A stretch of DNA of 64,000 nt from Byssochlamys sp. IMV 00236. Taxonomy: Eukaryota; Ascomycota; Eurotiomycetes; Eurotiales; Thermoascaceae. The stretch lies in the NCBI GenBank assembly GCA_001931875.2, contig MSJH02000640.1:1-64000 (forward strand), read 5' to 3'. This document shows positions 47,242-58,342 of the stretch, piece after piece. Under the pieces are notes generated by a model, which did not search any database, was not told the DNA's origin, and saw only the letters and a list, made by a program, of their open reading frames with translations. The position numbers and the translations under genes are program-made. Position 1 is the stretch's first letter. Each line of letters begins with the position of its first letter.

Positions 47242-48823
47242 ATGGCTGACAGCGAGTATGAACGTGCTCCCGAGGCCATTATTATCCCACTCTTGTCGCT
47301 CCTGTCAATCATACTGAGCATCACTCCGTTGATGTGGCATTTGAGGAATTCCAACTTCCCTGCCGTGTGCCTTGTCGGTTGGTTTCTGGTCAACAATGTA
47401 TTCAACATCGTGAACGCCTTCATCTGGCCTACAGATGATGTCGACTCCTGGTGGAGCGGTGTCGGGCTCTGCGATGTCGAAGTTAAGCTGATGGTGGCAA
47501 GCTATGTCGGTCTACCTGGAGCTTTGCTGTGTATCTTCCGCCACCTTGCAGAAGTCCTGGATACGGAGCGTACAGTTCTCGTCCCTTCGCGCAGTCAGCG
47601 TCGCAAGAAACTCGCCATTGAGATATCATTTTGCTTGGTTATCCCTATCCTAGCCATGATCACGCACTTCTTTGTCCAGAAAACCCGTTACATGCTCTAC
47701 ACAATTTCAGGATGTGTGAATAACTTCGACGAAAGCTGGGTTACCCTGGTTCTATCTTACCTATGGCCAACGGTGATTTGCATGATTGCGGCTTACTACT
47801 GCTGTACGAGCGTCCCATCGTTTGTTTAATATCGACTGCAAGATACTGACCACTCCCTAGGCCTCGTGATGTATCGCATCATCAAGTACAACAGAGAGTT
47901 CGGCGCGATCCTTAGCGGTTCTCGCGGAAGTAGTATGAACAAAACGAGATTCTTGCGGCTGTTCTGCATGGCATCTGTGATGCTATTGGCGATTCTTCCC
48001 ACTCAGGCCTACGTCCTCTATGTGGATATTCAACTATCACTACCATGGCACGACTACTCCTTTTCAAGGCTTCATGGTCCCGGCTGGAATACGATCATCA
48101 AGGTTGCAACCCATGGTCAGAGCTTCTTCGATCGCTGGATACCCATTGGCGGAACACTCGTTCTATTCATCTTCTTCGGTTTCGGAAAAGATGCGACTTC
48201 GATGTACCGTTCGATTCTCACCAAGCTCGGAGTTAACCATTGGCTCCCTGTGAAGTCACAGTCCGATATCTACTCCGACAAAAGTATGGGCTCTTCTTCT
48301 AGTCGGATGGGTAAACTAGGTAAAATGTTTACCTGGAGTCTCCAGTCCAACACGACAAGGTCAGCTCCGAATTCTTCCCCAGCAGAACCTGTTTTCTTAC
48401 TAACTCAATTGTAGAAGTTCGTCGAGAACCGACTCTGTTTCCAATGATCATCCCGCCACCTCTACTACTACCACCGATCTGGAGAAAGGACCCTGCGTCT
48501 ACTCCGCGGAAAGGAACATGGCCAATAAAGCGTCCTTGTGTAGTAGACTCAGACACCTGCTGGTCAGCACTCTCTTCCGCACCGGAAGAGGTAATACCCC
48601 TGCTGCACATGCTAATAATAACAACAATCTTGAGTCTCCAAAGAATACCGTCTCTACCAGTGCTTGGGCAGGTCATAGCCCACGCGAGGCGGGTGATATT
48701 CATTCAGATGCCGCTCCGTCGCCGAACACAGAGTCGGGCATCAAGGTCAAGCACGTCATTCGCCAGGCCAAGGTGTCAATTTGCCCGTATTGTGGTGATG
48801 AGATCGTGTCTTACGAGCCATGA
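47242..48823 (+). CDS. preA: Ste3-type pheromone receptor (PreA/GprB class GPCR)
   Basis: Seven-helix plasma-membrane receptor that binds the lipid-modified a-type mating pheromone and signals through a G protein to the mating MAP kinase route. Three exons (47242-47803, 47861-48359, 48415-48823) give 489 residues. Helices are visible, starting with AIIIPLLSLLSIILSITPLMWHL, then VGWFLVNNVFNIVNAFIW with the family DDVDSWWSGVGLCDVEVKL, LPGALLCIFRHLAEVL and later segments through WIPIGGTLVLFIFFGFG. The motif after helix 3 (RHLAEVLDTER) is typical of Ste3. The cytoplasmic tail of about 190 residues is Ser/Thr rich, contains FRTGRG, and ends in ICPYCGDEIVSYEP, a lone CxxC pair. No stop or frameshift is present, so the receptor looks intact. 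It says nothing about whether the species is heterothallic. Confidence 0.94.
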
Positions 48824-49530
48824 TCAGAAAGATCATCTCAGGGTCGTCAGGCAAGATAAGCCAGGATTTTCAAGGGAGTGTTTCAAATTGCTTGCTACTA
48901 TGAATTTTAGACGTCAACATGAGGTGGAAGTATGCGTTGTTTCGCCGGAGGTACCATTGTGCTTCTTGTCTTGCCCCGGCAGCTATCATCCATGTCTCTC
49001 CAGCATGTGTATCGGTTGCTACAAAGAAATGTTTAAACCGAACTCTCAAGTATCACATTCCATGTAAATGCTTTCAGATCAGATACGATGGAAGATCGGA
49101 ACACGGCCCCAGCGCTAATATGTTGGCTGTAGATCTTTGTGATAGGATAATGGAAAAATAAGCATTGTGTCAACAGCTGTTACATAGTAGGCCAGAATCT
49201 CGGCCAGTTGGACTTGGTGCTCCTTCATTCTTCTTCCATGAGTCTTCTAGTCTAGCATGTGATGCACGTTATAGCTAGGGCTGTAACACGGCAATTTACG
49301 TAGCAATGCGATATATTCAAGATCAACATAGAAATAATACATTCTCATCCACACATTACACTCATTCGTTCTGGAATCAGATAAAGGGAAAAATACAGGG
49401 AGTAGAGAATTCAATCCTACCAGAAATCCTCCGTATCAGAACCGGTAGGTCCTGGAATGGGACAAAAAAGAAATGTATTCAATTGGGTATACATAGCAAG
49501 GACGCCCGTGCCTATAGTATTCAAGGCAAT
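48824..49530. other. Convergent intergenic interval
   Basis: 700 bases between the receptor and mtSSB 3' ends. Small plus-strand frames at 48919 and 49306 have no recognisable content. Probably both 3' UTRs. Confidence 0.45.
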
Positions 49531-50283
49531 TTATTGAGTCTCTTCGGACGGGAAGGAGGACTCAGAGCTGGGGCGCTTGAGAACTTCGAGAGTCCCTGGA
49601 ATTGCAGAGATATTAGCAGACTGCGATAAGAGAAACATGGGGCCCCTCGGGCCGGAATAAACAAGCTCGGTATCAGATCGAGACATACTTTGCACAACGC
49701 TCAGGCTGGATTGCTTCTTGCCTTCGGCATCCTCATAGGTACGGATGCTAGCGTCACCTTCGACGTAGACTAGGGTACTGTTGGAAGGTCAAAGTCAGTT
49801 CTTTCCCATTCTGTGTCCAATAGCGTATGTAGATGATTGGAGCCAAGTAGACAAATTTTCCGAACAACTGCTGCACCGTTTGTTCCTGACATCCTTCCTG
49901 GAAGAGTCTCAATGCCACTAGCAGGCCGATAGTTTACTGATCGGTGATGGTGTTTGCTGTTCCAATGGATAATAAGAAGCTTCCTGGATGACTTACCCCT
50001 TTGGCAAGCTGAGGAGATGGTCCCTCTGTGGACCTTCCTGCTGGAAGCTCGAAACGCGGAACCAGCTGGTCTGGCGGTTGTCCCTGGGGCCGTACGACGT
50101 GCCGACAACGTACTTCACGACATCCTGTCCGGTGGAAGTTGCCTGTAGCTCAGGCTCAGCTCCCAGACGACCCGTGATGATCAGACGGGCGACGGAACGC
50201 GCTGGAGACGAGCTGAAAGAACGAGCAGAGAAAGTAGTCGCGGGGGCCCGCAGGAAAGGACGGAGGGGAGTAAAGGCCGGCAT
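49531..50283 (-). CDS. rim1: Mitochondrial single-stranded DNA-binding protein (Rim1/mtSSB)
   Basis: OB-fold protein that coats single-stranded mtDNA during replication. Three exons (50283-49997, 49777-49689, 49595-49531) give 146 residues; the first intron is long for this window (219 bases). The N-terminus is a mitochondrial presequence (FLRAPATTFSARSFSSSPARSVAR, Arg and Ser rich, no acids). The SSB fold follows: LIITGRLGAEPELQATSTGQDVVKYVVGTSYG, NRQTSWFRVSSFQQEG, the KGTLVYVEGDASIRTYEDAEGKKQSSLSVVQRTLEVLKRP stretch, and a short acidic end (SFPSEETQ). The length is usual for fungal mtSSB. It is alone in its orientation here. Confidence 0.95.
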
Positions 50284-52221
50284 TGTATGGTATGGATATG
50301 AGGGGTATCAAGACGGTAGTGATGAATGTCCGCAGGTCAATGAGTGTCGTCGCGCGTGGATTAACGTGTTCCTCGATCTTGGAGATAGATACGCGACGGC
50401 GCTGTCACGTGACGATAGGCGACCGCGTGGATCTGAGACTAATTCTACGCAAGGAGCATCTTCAGATCCCAGTTTGTCTACCATTTCAGCCGCTTTGGCA
50501 TTGCCTTCAACTTTGAACTAGCATCCAGCAGTCTTCGCACAATAATGGACCTGCTAACTAATAATCAATCAAAAAAGACTTTACGCTTTAATTTGACTCG
50601 ATGGCGGTCTGCCACTGGTGGCAGCGGAGGATGCTCAGGTCGGGCTTTTCGATCTTAGTGCCTTGACGATCGACGAACCCTCGGCGCTCTATCCTGAACT
50701 GTCAATTTCCGTGTGCGGCACATTTGACCTTGAAGTTGGAACTGTAGGCAGAGCTGCACACCGCATTCAGCAAAGACAGCTGAGCTCCATACACCTCCAA
50801 GCAGTGCATACACCAATGCAGAATATGTTTCCTGCCATGCGCGCAGACATAGTACCATTGGTAGTGCCTGTTCGAAAATACGGAAATGTGGAAAGCTAGA
50901 TTCTCACATGGCGTCTCCCAGTGGCTCCATTGGATGCGGATGGCTTCTTTTTAACGATGTATTTGAAATTGCAGACGGCACCTTAACTGTACCTGCAGTG
51001 GACCTCCTCGATTATTATTAGGCGAAGCTGCAAGCCAACCTAGCTCTCCAAGGTCTGGCCGCCGTGAGGTGAAGTGGCGAGTTCGATTTTCGGCCTGAAC
51101 ATGGGCTTCTCAGCATTGACAATGCTGCAGCACTAGCCACAATCGGTGTGCAATCTCATCTTGCGGTGTTCAGTTCACTCGTCCGTCCGCAGCATCGGAT
51201 TTACAAAGTATCGGACATGTCATCTGGCAGTGGGCCTTCGGGAGGGACCAAAGTCAATAGACGATGCTAGTCAGGAACCTTCTATCCACTCTCCGAAAGC
51301 CATGCCAAGCTTCTATGGACCACTGGGTGCTCACAGTCGAAAAGTTCCCGACAGAGCAATTGAGGGTCTTTTATATGAATTTCACATTGGATATAGTATA
51401 TTAGGAGGCCACCGTCTTGATTGGTGTTCATCCATGATAGGACGAACTGCTAGCAATGCCGCGGCTTCGTTGGTGAGAAAAGGAACTACTTGACCATTTA
51501 GGGGATTCTGCTCTCATATCGTGTCAACCACAATGCCCTCGAGGCGCCACAAGAGAGCTCTGCTTGGCCGGCAGACAGCCTTTTACAGCCGCAAGTTTAA
51601 ACCACATTCTATTAAGCTCTTGGACAACCCCTGAAGCCAGTTAGTTGCAAGCCTAGTGCTCTGCTTTGATGATCTGATCCAACTTTCGGCCACCTTCCCA
51701 CTCGCCCGCAAGTTCTCAGATTCCCCGGGTCAGTGCCCATGCGCGCTTGATGTATGATCCTTGCCTGTTTAGTTGCGTTCGATCCAGCATATGACCATCT
51801 AGAATATATCCCCAGTTGGCTGATCTGCTCATGTACGTCACGGAGCCCCATCCTTCTGGCCCGCTTGGAATGCTACCAGCGTTGGGGGGCGACGGGAAGA
51901 AACAAAAGCCAAAGACCCGATCCGCTATCGCGCAATGGATTATCGGAGTATGGCCATCGTTGCAAAAGCTAGAAATTATTTTCAAGGGCTTCTGGTCTCT
52001 TCTTCACTGGCATCCCATCTTTGTTACTTCTCAGTAATTCTTAATCACAGCCTATTCGCAGTGTTGCCATTTTCTCTGTTGATATTGCTGCCTCCCCCAC
52101 CCATAGTTCAGTCGTACATGGGACATTCGGGGAAGCCAATCGTGTTGACTGTCTATAAACTTGATGGCCATCGGCATCGCTTCCTTATACCCTCTTTTCG
52201 CGCAATTCTCCGCCTAATAAA
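50284..52221. other. Gene-poor interval with a doubtful spliced small reading frame
   Basis: 1.9 kb between divergent genes. On the minus strand at 50930-50702 a spliced frame (exons 50930-50908 and 50867-50702, intron 40 bases) would encode 62 residues, MEPLGDAM then a Cys/His/Trp-rich HYQWYYVCAHGRKHILHW segment, stopping at a TGA; the same frame continues open to 50588. I do not count it as a gene: a different minus-strand frame is also open here. Frames at 51146 and 51612-52037 show no domain. The right 150 bases form the promoter of the TMEM198-like gene. Confidence 0.4.
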
Positions 52222-55200
52222 ATGCGCTTCCGGAATCTGTTCATTGTCATTAGCTGCATCGCGTTCGCTTTCCTTGCACTTGCAGAAGATGCAACGTCCA
52301 TTGCCTCTGCCTCGGCCTCTTCCACTGTCTCTGCAACCGACAGCGATACAAGCTCCCAGTCTGTGAGCAGTACAGCTGCGGCCAGCTCGTCGGACTCGGC
52401 GCAAGCCGCAACGACTACGTCAAGTGCTGCTACATCAACAATTAACCATGCCGCAACAACAAAGTCATCAACACCGACTGGCACTACAGCGGCAAATGCT
52501 ACTGCGCCGACTGCCTCATCAGACCCCGTAGACGGTTGGTCACTTTTACTTTCAAAGGAATATCTCGATTCTTCTAATAACGGAGAACAGGGCCAAAACA
52601 AGATCCTAATGTCCTTCCTCTTCAGCCGAAGATCACGCCTGCTGTGGGGATCGCGGGTGTCGTCCTCATAGTACTAGGTGGCATTTATGCGCTGATTGGG
52701 GTAAAGAAGAGAAGGTATGTGTGATATGTGAACTCGAAGGATATTGCCACTTTTACTGATGGGAAACACTAGGCTCCATATATTCCTTTCGACAGCTTTC
52801 TTGACCAGTTTAGGAGTGACGGTACTAAAATTTGCTGTGTATCTATACTAGCCATGACTAACTATTTCTCAGGTTCTTATTGAATATGTTATGAACCCTC
52901 CAGTGCGAGATGCAGTTCAGGGGGCTTATTTCGTCGCTATCTTCGTTACTGGCGCCATATTTGGTGCACTGGCCCTGGTGTTCCGTGAAATCACAGAGGG
53001 CCTTGGCTGCCTCTTGGGCGGATTTTGCTTAAGCATGTGGCTCCTCGAACTCAAATCCGGTGGCCTCCTCACCAGCTCCGGCTCAAAGGGAGCGTTCATT
53101 GGGGCGTTCTCTGCTGGCATATATGCTGTGTCGTTCAGTCACTATACGAGACCTTACGGCTTAGTTGTGGCTACTTCCTTCGCCGGTGCAACTGCCATAG
53201 TCCTTGGGATCGACTGTTTCAGTCGAGCTGGACTGAAAGAATTCTGGCTGTACCTGTGGGGTAAGTGATTGACTGTTCAGTGATTGCGCCATTGCTAACG
53301 AGATATTCCAGAATTGAACGCGAACACATTCCCTCTTAATACTAATACCTACCCCGTAACACGCGGCATCAAAGTCGAGATTGCGCTGACTATGATAATA
53401 TTTGCTATGGGATTAATCTCACAATTCAGACTCTGGAAAGTAGTCAAAGAGAGGAGAAAGCAGCAAGCTATGATGAAGTCGGAAGAAGAGAAGAAACGCG
53501 AGGAGCATGAAGCGGAACTTGGAAGACAGATCGAGGAAGCCAATATGCGAGATAGAGCGCTCTGGGAGTCCGTCTATGGCAACAAAGACACCCATCCTTC
53601 CGACTCTGGCATAGACATCGATGGTTCGGACAGCCCGCGAAAGCGATCTACAGCTATAGAAACAACCGAAATTGATCCCAACGATGACGCTAATAATGGA
53701 CACCAGAGCTACAGAAACAGCAATGAAACTGGCAGCGGAACGGGTGGTGATCCAGAACAAGCTAATGACGAAGTGCGCGACGACGAACATCATGTCTCCG
53801 GCGAGTATGTGAACGAGCTGCCTGGCGATTTCCCCCCGAGCGGTGATGGGCATCCAGCGTCTATGCCCTTGCCGTTCAAGGCCCCAGAGGAGAAATCGAG
53901 TAGTGATGACGATGAGAGATCAGTCGCGGCAACTCTTTCCGGTTCCGACATCCTGGCGCGACGACTATCTACAGGGTTATCGAGATCTGCTGGGCACAAC
54001 CCCATGCCTACCTCTGAGTCTGAGGAGGCATTGGTTGCGACAAAAGACGAATCTCCAGCATCTTCAGTAGCAGGAGTTCCAGATGAGGATGAAAGGGATA
54101 TTGCTTCTGAAGTCAGCGATTCTCCAGTGGGCAATGAGAACGAGGCCAACGAGGCCAATGAGGATAACACTGTGCCTGTCGAGATCGAGGGTCCCGCAAA
54201 CCAAGACACCACGCATGTGAAGTCGATATCGGAGTCTGCCTCTGGAGGGCCATCTGAGTCCAATGCTCAACCAAGTGAACAGTCGAAACCAGAAGCTGAC
54301 GAAAGTGGCCGTGAGGAAAAGAAAAGGCCAGATCCCGCTGATGTTTTACCGGCGCGGCAGGTCCTTTCCTTGCTTCCAGTATCTAGTCCGCCTCCCACTA
54401 CAGGGCAGTCGGTGTCAGAGCAGGACGGCAAGAGTCATTCTCGAGAAGGGACGGCGATGGTGCCTTCACGAACAGCCTCGGAGAAACAAGAAGGTCAGTC
54501 TTCGGTCAGGAAAACATCACTCACCGCGAACACGATGACACAACTACCTGATCGCGTCTCCAGAGTAGTTTCCTCCTATCGAACAAACGAGTGGGCGAAG
54601 CATCTATCCGAAGCAGAGACTCCGGAGATCGAACCCATTCGGCCGATAATTGAGGATAAACCTCTAGGCGATAGCACGAAAGAAGCGGTCGCGCCTGTTC
54701 AAGTGGAGGAATTGCTGCAAACGCCGCTGACAGCACGTCCCCCTCCGGCTGTTCCAACACCAAACACCATAAACCAACAATATGGCTTAACGAACAGCCT
54801 TTCCCTGTCGAGCAGGTCCAAGAGTAGATCGCCAAGATCTGTTTCTCCTGAGCCGAACAAGGATCTCACAGGTGTCCGGAGGGCCTCAACTGGAGTAGCT
54901 CCGCCCCCTTTGACTCCTCTACTAAGATCTGGATCCAATGCTTCTCTGGCATCTCAACACAGTCTTTTGCAGCCTGGTTATCGAAGACACTCCTCAAGCC
55001 AGCTTCTAAGCAATACTCTCGCGGCAACTCCAATTGATGAAAGCAAGGAGGTCAATTTCCAGAAGCCGCAATACGGGAAGAGCCCTCAATTGATGACACA
55101 GCGTCAGAGCTTGATCAGGAATCGAGTATCGTCGACTTCGCTATCCCGTGACTCCTGGATACCCCATTCTGCCTCTGCCTCTAGACAGTCATTGGGTTTG

Positions 55201-55557
55201 GGCATCGGGTTTGGAAGTCAGGCCAATTTAATTGATGATGATGATGACATGCCACTCGCGAAGCGTCGAGATATGATCCAGCAGCAGCGACTGACTCCAA
55301 CACGGACCGATGCTACAGGGGCCGCCTGGAGAGAGTCTATTCGCCAGGACTTGGCGCGGACAACATTGCCGTACTCAAGTTCGGCATTTAGCCGTTCTGA
55401 ACATGACCAAGCTTGGACAGTCAGGCAGCAGCAGATGATGGCTGCGAACCACATAGACCAGGCTATTGCGCAGGGGATGCAACGAGGCGAGCTGCGAGAT
55501 TTGCATCGCGAGGCGATGCGGCGGATGCAAGCAGCCGCCTACAGAGCCGGAAACTGA
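52222..55557 (+). CDS. TMEM198-like (DUF4203) seven-helix protein with mucin-like N-terminus and long cytoplasmic tail
   Basis: Five exons (52222-52527, 52626-52714, 52773-52821, 52873-53260, 53312-55557) give 1025 residues. A signal peptide (MRFRNLFIVISCIAFAFLALA) leads into about 80 residues of almost pure Ser/Thr/Ala, a typical O-glycosylated extracellular stretch. Seven hydrophobic segments follow: ITPAVGIAGVVLIVLGGIYALI, LHIFLSTAFLTSLGVTVLIEYV, AYFVAIFVTGAIFGALALVF, LGCLLGGFCLSMWLLEL, AFIGAFSAGIYAVSFSHY, GLVVATSFAGATAIVLGIDCF and VEIALTMIIFAMGLISQF. This is the TMEM198/DUF4203 layout. A charged coiled segment (KERRKQQAMMKSEEEKKREEHEAEL) and a 640-residue acidic, Ser-rich tail follow, ending in QGMQRGELRDLHREAMRRMQAAA. 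In animals TMEM198 scaffolds LRP6 phosphorylation; fungi lack Wnt, so its role here is unknown. The first intron uses a weak GTAGAC donor and is the least certain junction. Confidence 0.85.
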
Positions 55558-58342
55558 GACCCCTTCGCCTTGATGATTCATGATTTTACCGATTTTCACT
55601 ACTTCATTTCTCGGGTACATTATTTTCTCAGACGGCGTTCTAGTGGTATGGAAGACGCGCGAGAGGGACAATCTTTCTGCATGTTATTGGGCGTCACGGG
55701 ATATACTACTATGCTTTATGATGTTTCTCATTTGCGAATTTTCAAGTGATATCCAACACGGCGCTAGGCTCACCAGAGCCATACATATCTTATCCTACTA
55801 ATATGCTTGTATACAACATACTCTATATCATGGTATATACGTACGTCAAGTTAACGATATCCATTTGCTTTCGCTCTCTATTTGATTCTGACGCGCAAAT
55901 GTATTGCTCTACTCACTGTGGACTTGGATACCCTTTTCCTGCCGTTACAAAACCTAATTGCAGTAAAGGAAGTGAGCAAGGCCGAGTGATGATTCTCCTC
56001 CGTGTCTCCTCGATTCATTGATCTCCGTTCCAAAGCACAGTTGTCCTGGGTGACCCCAGTCGGCTGTTTCGAACTGCCACTATTATTGTTGGGTCGTATC
56101 TGTTAGTCACACACGATATGAATTTCTCTTAGCTTTGTAGAGTAGTGGCACAGTAGTAAGTACCATAGCCACATTTGAGAACTCATGCGTCTGTGTTACA
56201 TGTTGGTCTTACGGAGTAGTGTAGTCTCTTTTACAATAATGGTGGTTATCTGCGTGGCTTTTTCCTTTCTCTTTTTCTTTTACCTTAGCGCGAGAGAAAT
56301 GATATCAATGTCCTATCGCGTTTCTGGATTTGATTTCTTACAGTTATGGTTCGACCGTCTTGTGCTATTATTCCGTATTCCATATTCCGTCCCTCGGGGG
56401 AATTCTTCTTCGATTCGGGAAATATTAAGCCCTTGATCGTCATCTGCGGGCTCCCGAAACTAGAGTACAGGGGTAAAAAGTATATAGGTAGCTGTTCCAT
56501 GGGAGGTGCCGTCATTTATAGTTATTTGAGCTGGGAAGTGCCGTGTTTCTGTATCCGGACTTCAAAGGGCCTTCCCGCCTTTGCTTGAACGTTATGAAGC
56601 ATACCATACATGTATATATGTACCATATACTTAATATAATGAGAGCATCTATCACAAGCCAGGAAGTGATGGTTTTTATTTTATTTTTTTGACCAGGATT
56701 CTGGCATTTTCCCAACGGTGCGATGTCATAGATCCTCGGGTATAATTCGCTGAGGGCGCTATATTCCGCCACGATGAAGTCATGGGGGTCCCCCGAAAAT
56801 AATATCGCCTTGCGCCCCTGATCCTGATCTGGGCAGGAAAACACCATAAAGTTTAGCCTATGTAGTTAACTAGGTAATTGTGGAGGCAAGTCCCAGGGCA
56901 ATCGACGGAAACTGGCGAAAGCTAAAATCGCGATACTTGGAGCCGGATCCTCGGTGCCTGAATGAACTCCACTGGAGAGATGCTGGGTTTACCCACTTAA
57001 GGCAGATCGTCTGCGAGATTACTCCTTTTTTCCTTGACTCGCTTGCGCGAAGTAAATAGTTCGCAAATAAGGCTGATCTGGGATTGTCCTGTTGTTGCCG
57101 TCGCGGAGCTTTCAGGGCCAGGGTCCAACGGGGTGAAAGAACAATAATAATAATAAAAATGAATAATAGCGTACTTTGGAGTTTTCTAGTAGATAAGCCC
57201 AGATGTTTCTTAGTCTCCCTGGTGTTCCGAAAGAATGGGACCTGCTCAGCCCTGGGCTGGGCTACTGCGAACCGTTCAAGAGTAGTAGAGAAGTCAATTC
57301 TTGCGACTTTCTATGATCTGTTTTCTGTGAAATGTCTGCTCTCGATAATACCTGCTGAACCTCATGTGGGAGGTGATAATCGGATTTTGAGAGAGACGAT
57401 CAGACAGTGGTGTGTATCTGAGAAAAAGGGGCACTGGGACGTGTCAGCCGACAGTGAGAGATGCTTCGGAATAAAAAGTAATAATAATACTGAACCCTGT
57501 CCAGCGGAAACCGTTAGTTACTGGCGGGAGTGACAGAATGAGGTCAGTGACTCAGGTTGCTACTTTATTACATGCTTTTATCCACAGACTAGGACTTCTT
57601 CTCCCGTCTTTGGTTTGCTTATCGTCCTCTGGGCTCGTGGATCGAAGCAGACATGGTCGATTCCCCCCGGTCTTCCGCCTCGTTTGACCGGTTGGTGACC
57701 GCGTCCTCGTATATCTTCCTGTATCCCTGCCTTCAGACTGGTTGAGGCTTCGACTTTGACCGCAGAATGGACACAGCGGGAGGGTTTCTAACTTTCTATA
57801 GAAAAGAAAGCCTCCAAACAAGCGGTCTGGGCGAATAGATACATCCCTCATTCGGGTAGACACGAGCGTAGGGTAGGATGTCGGATCAGCTGCATCACAA
57901 AAGACTTGTTGCTCTGTGTGTGCACCGCATAGATTGCCATATTTAGGTCCATCTAGGGCATCCAGAACTGGGCGATGCAGGATCGTGGCGCACCGTAGAA
58001 CAGGCGGGAATCCGGCCCTTGGATCGTCCTTCTTAGCAGTCTTCTATAATCGACCATGAACTAGCCTGGAGCCAGCGAACAGCAAAGTGACTGTCCAACG
58101 AAGAACCTCTGCGGCGTCTCCACACGCATGGAAGAGCGGGTGATAATCTGAAGAGCCTGTCGTCATGGGCTGTAGGTCCTCGATGGGGGTGTTTTCCTGG
58201 GTTTCTTTTTAATCCAGACGCGACCTCCGGGCTGCTGCCTCTAGTGACCTCGACCTGAAACCTCGACTGTCTGCTACGCAAGAGAGAGAAAGAGGGCAGC
58301 AGAGAGAGAGAGAATCGATTCCGATAGATCACGCCTCCATCG
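55558..58342. other. Gene-poor interval between the TMEM198-like gene and erf4
   Basis: 2.8 kb. A TAGTTAACTA palindrome lies at 56863-56872 and a TAA run at 57145-57160. The best frame is minus 56847-56512 (111 codons), whose first 55 codons have reasonable composition (DPHDFIVAEYSALSELYPRI) before turning A rich; I recognise no family. The last 80 bases before 58343 are GA rich and are probably the erf4 leader. Confidence 0.45.

Noticed and set aside
51010..51360. Minus-strand frame with natural-looking peptides broken by TGA and TAG stops, suggesting a decayed gene
   Set aside because: About seven stops in 120 codons is the random rate, so the impression of a pseudogene is not supported.
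57084..57533. 149-codon plus-strand frame
   Set aside because: Lacks an ATG-supported context and recognisable domain; the first part reads through a TAA microsatellite.
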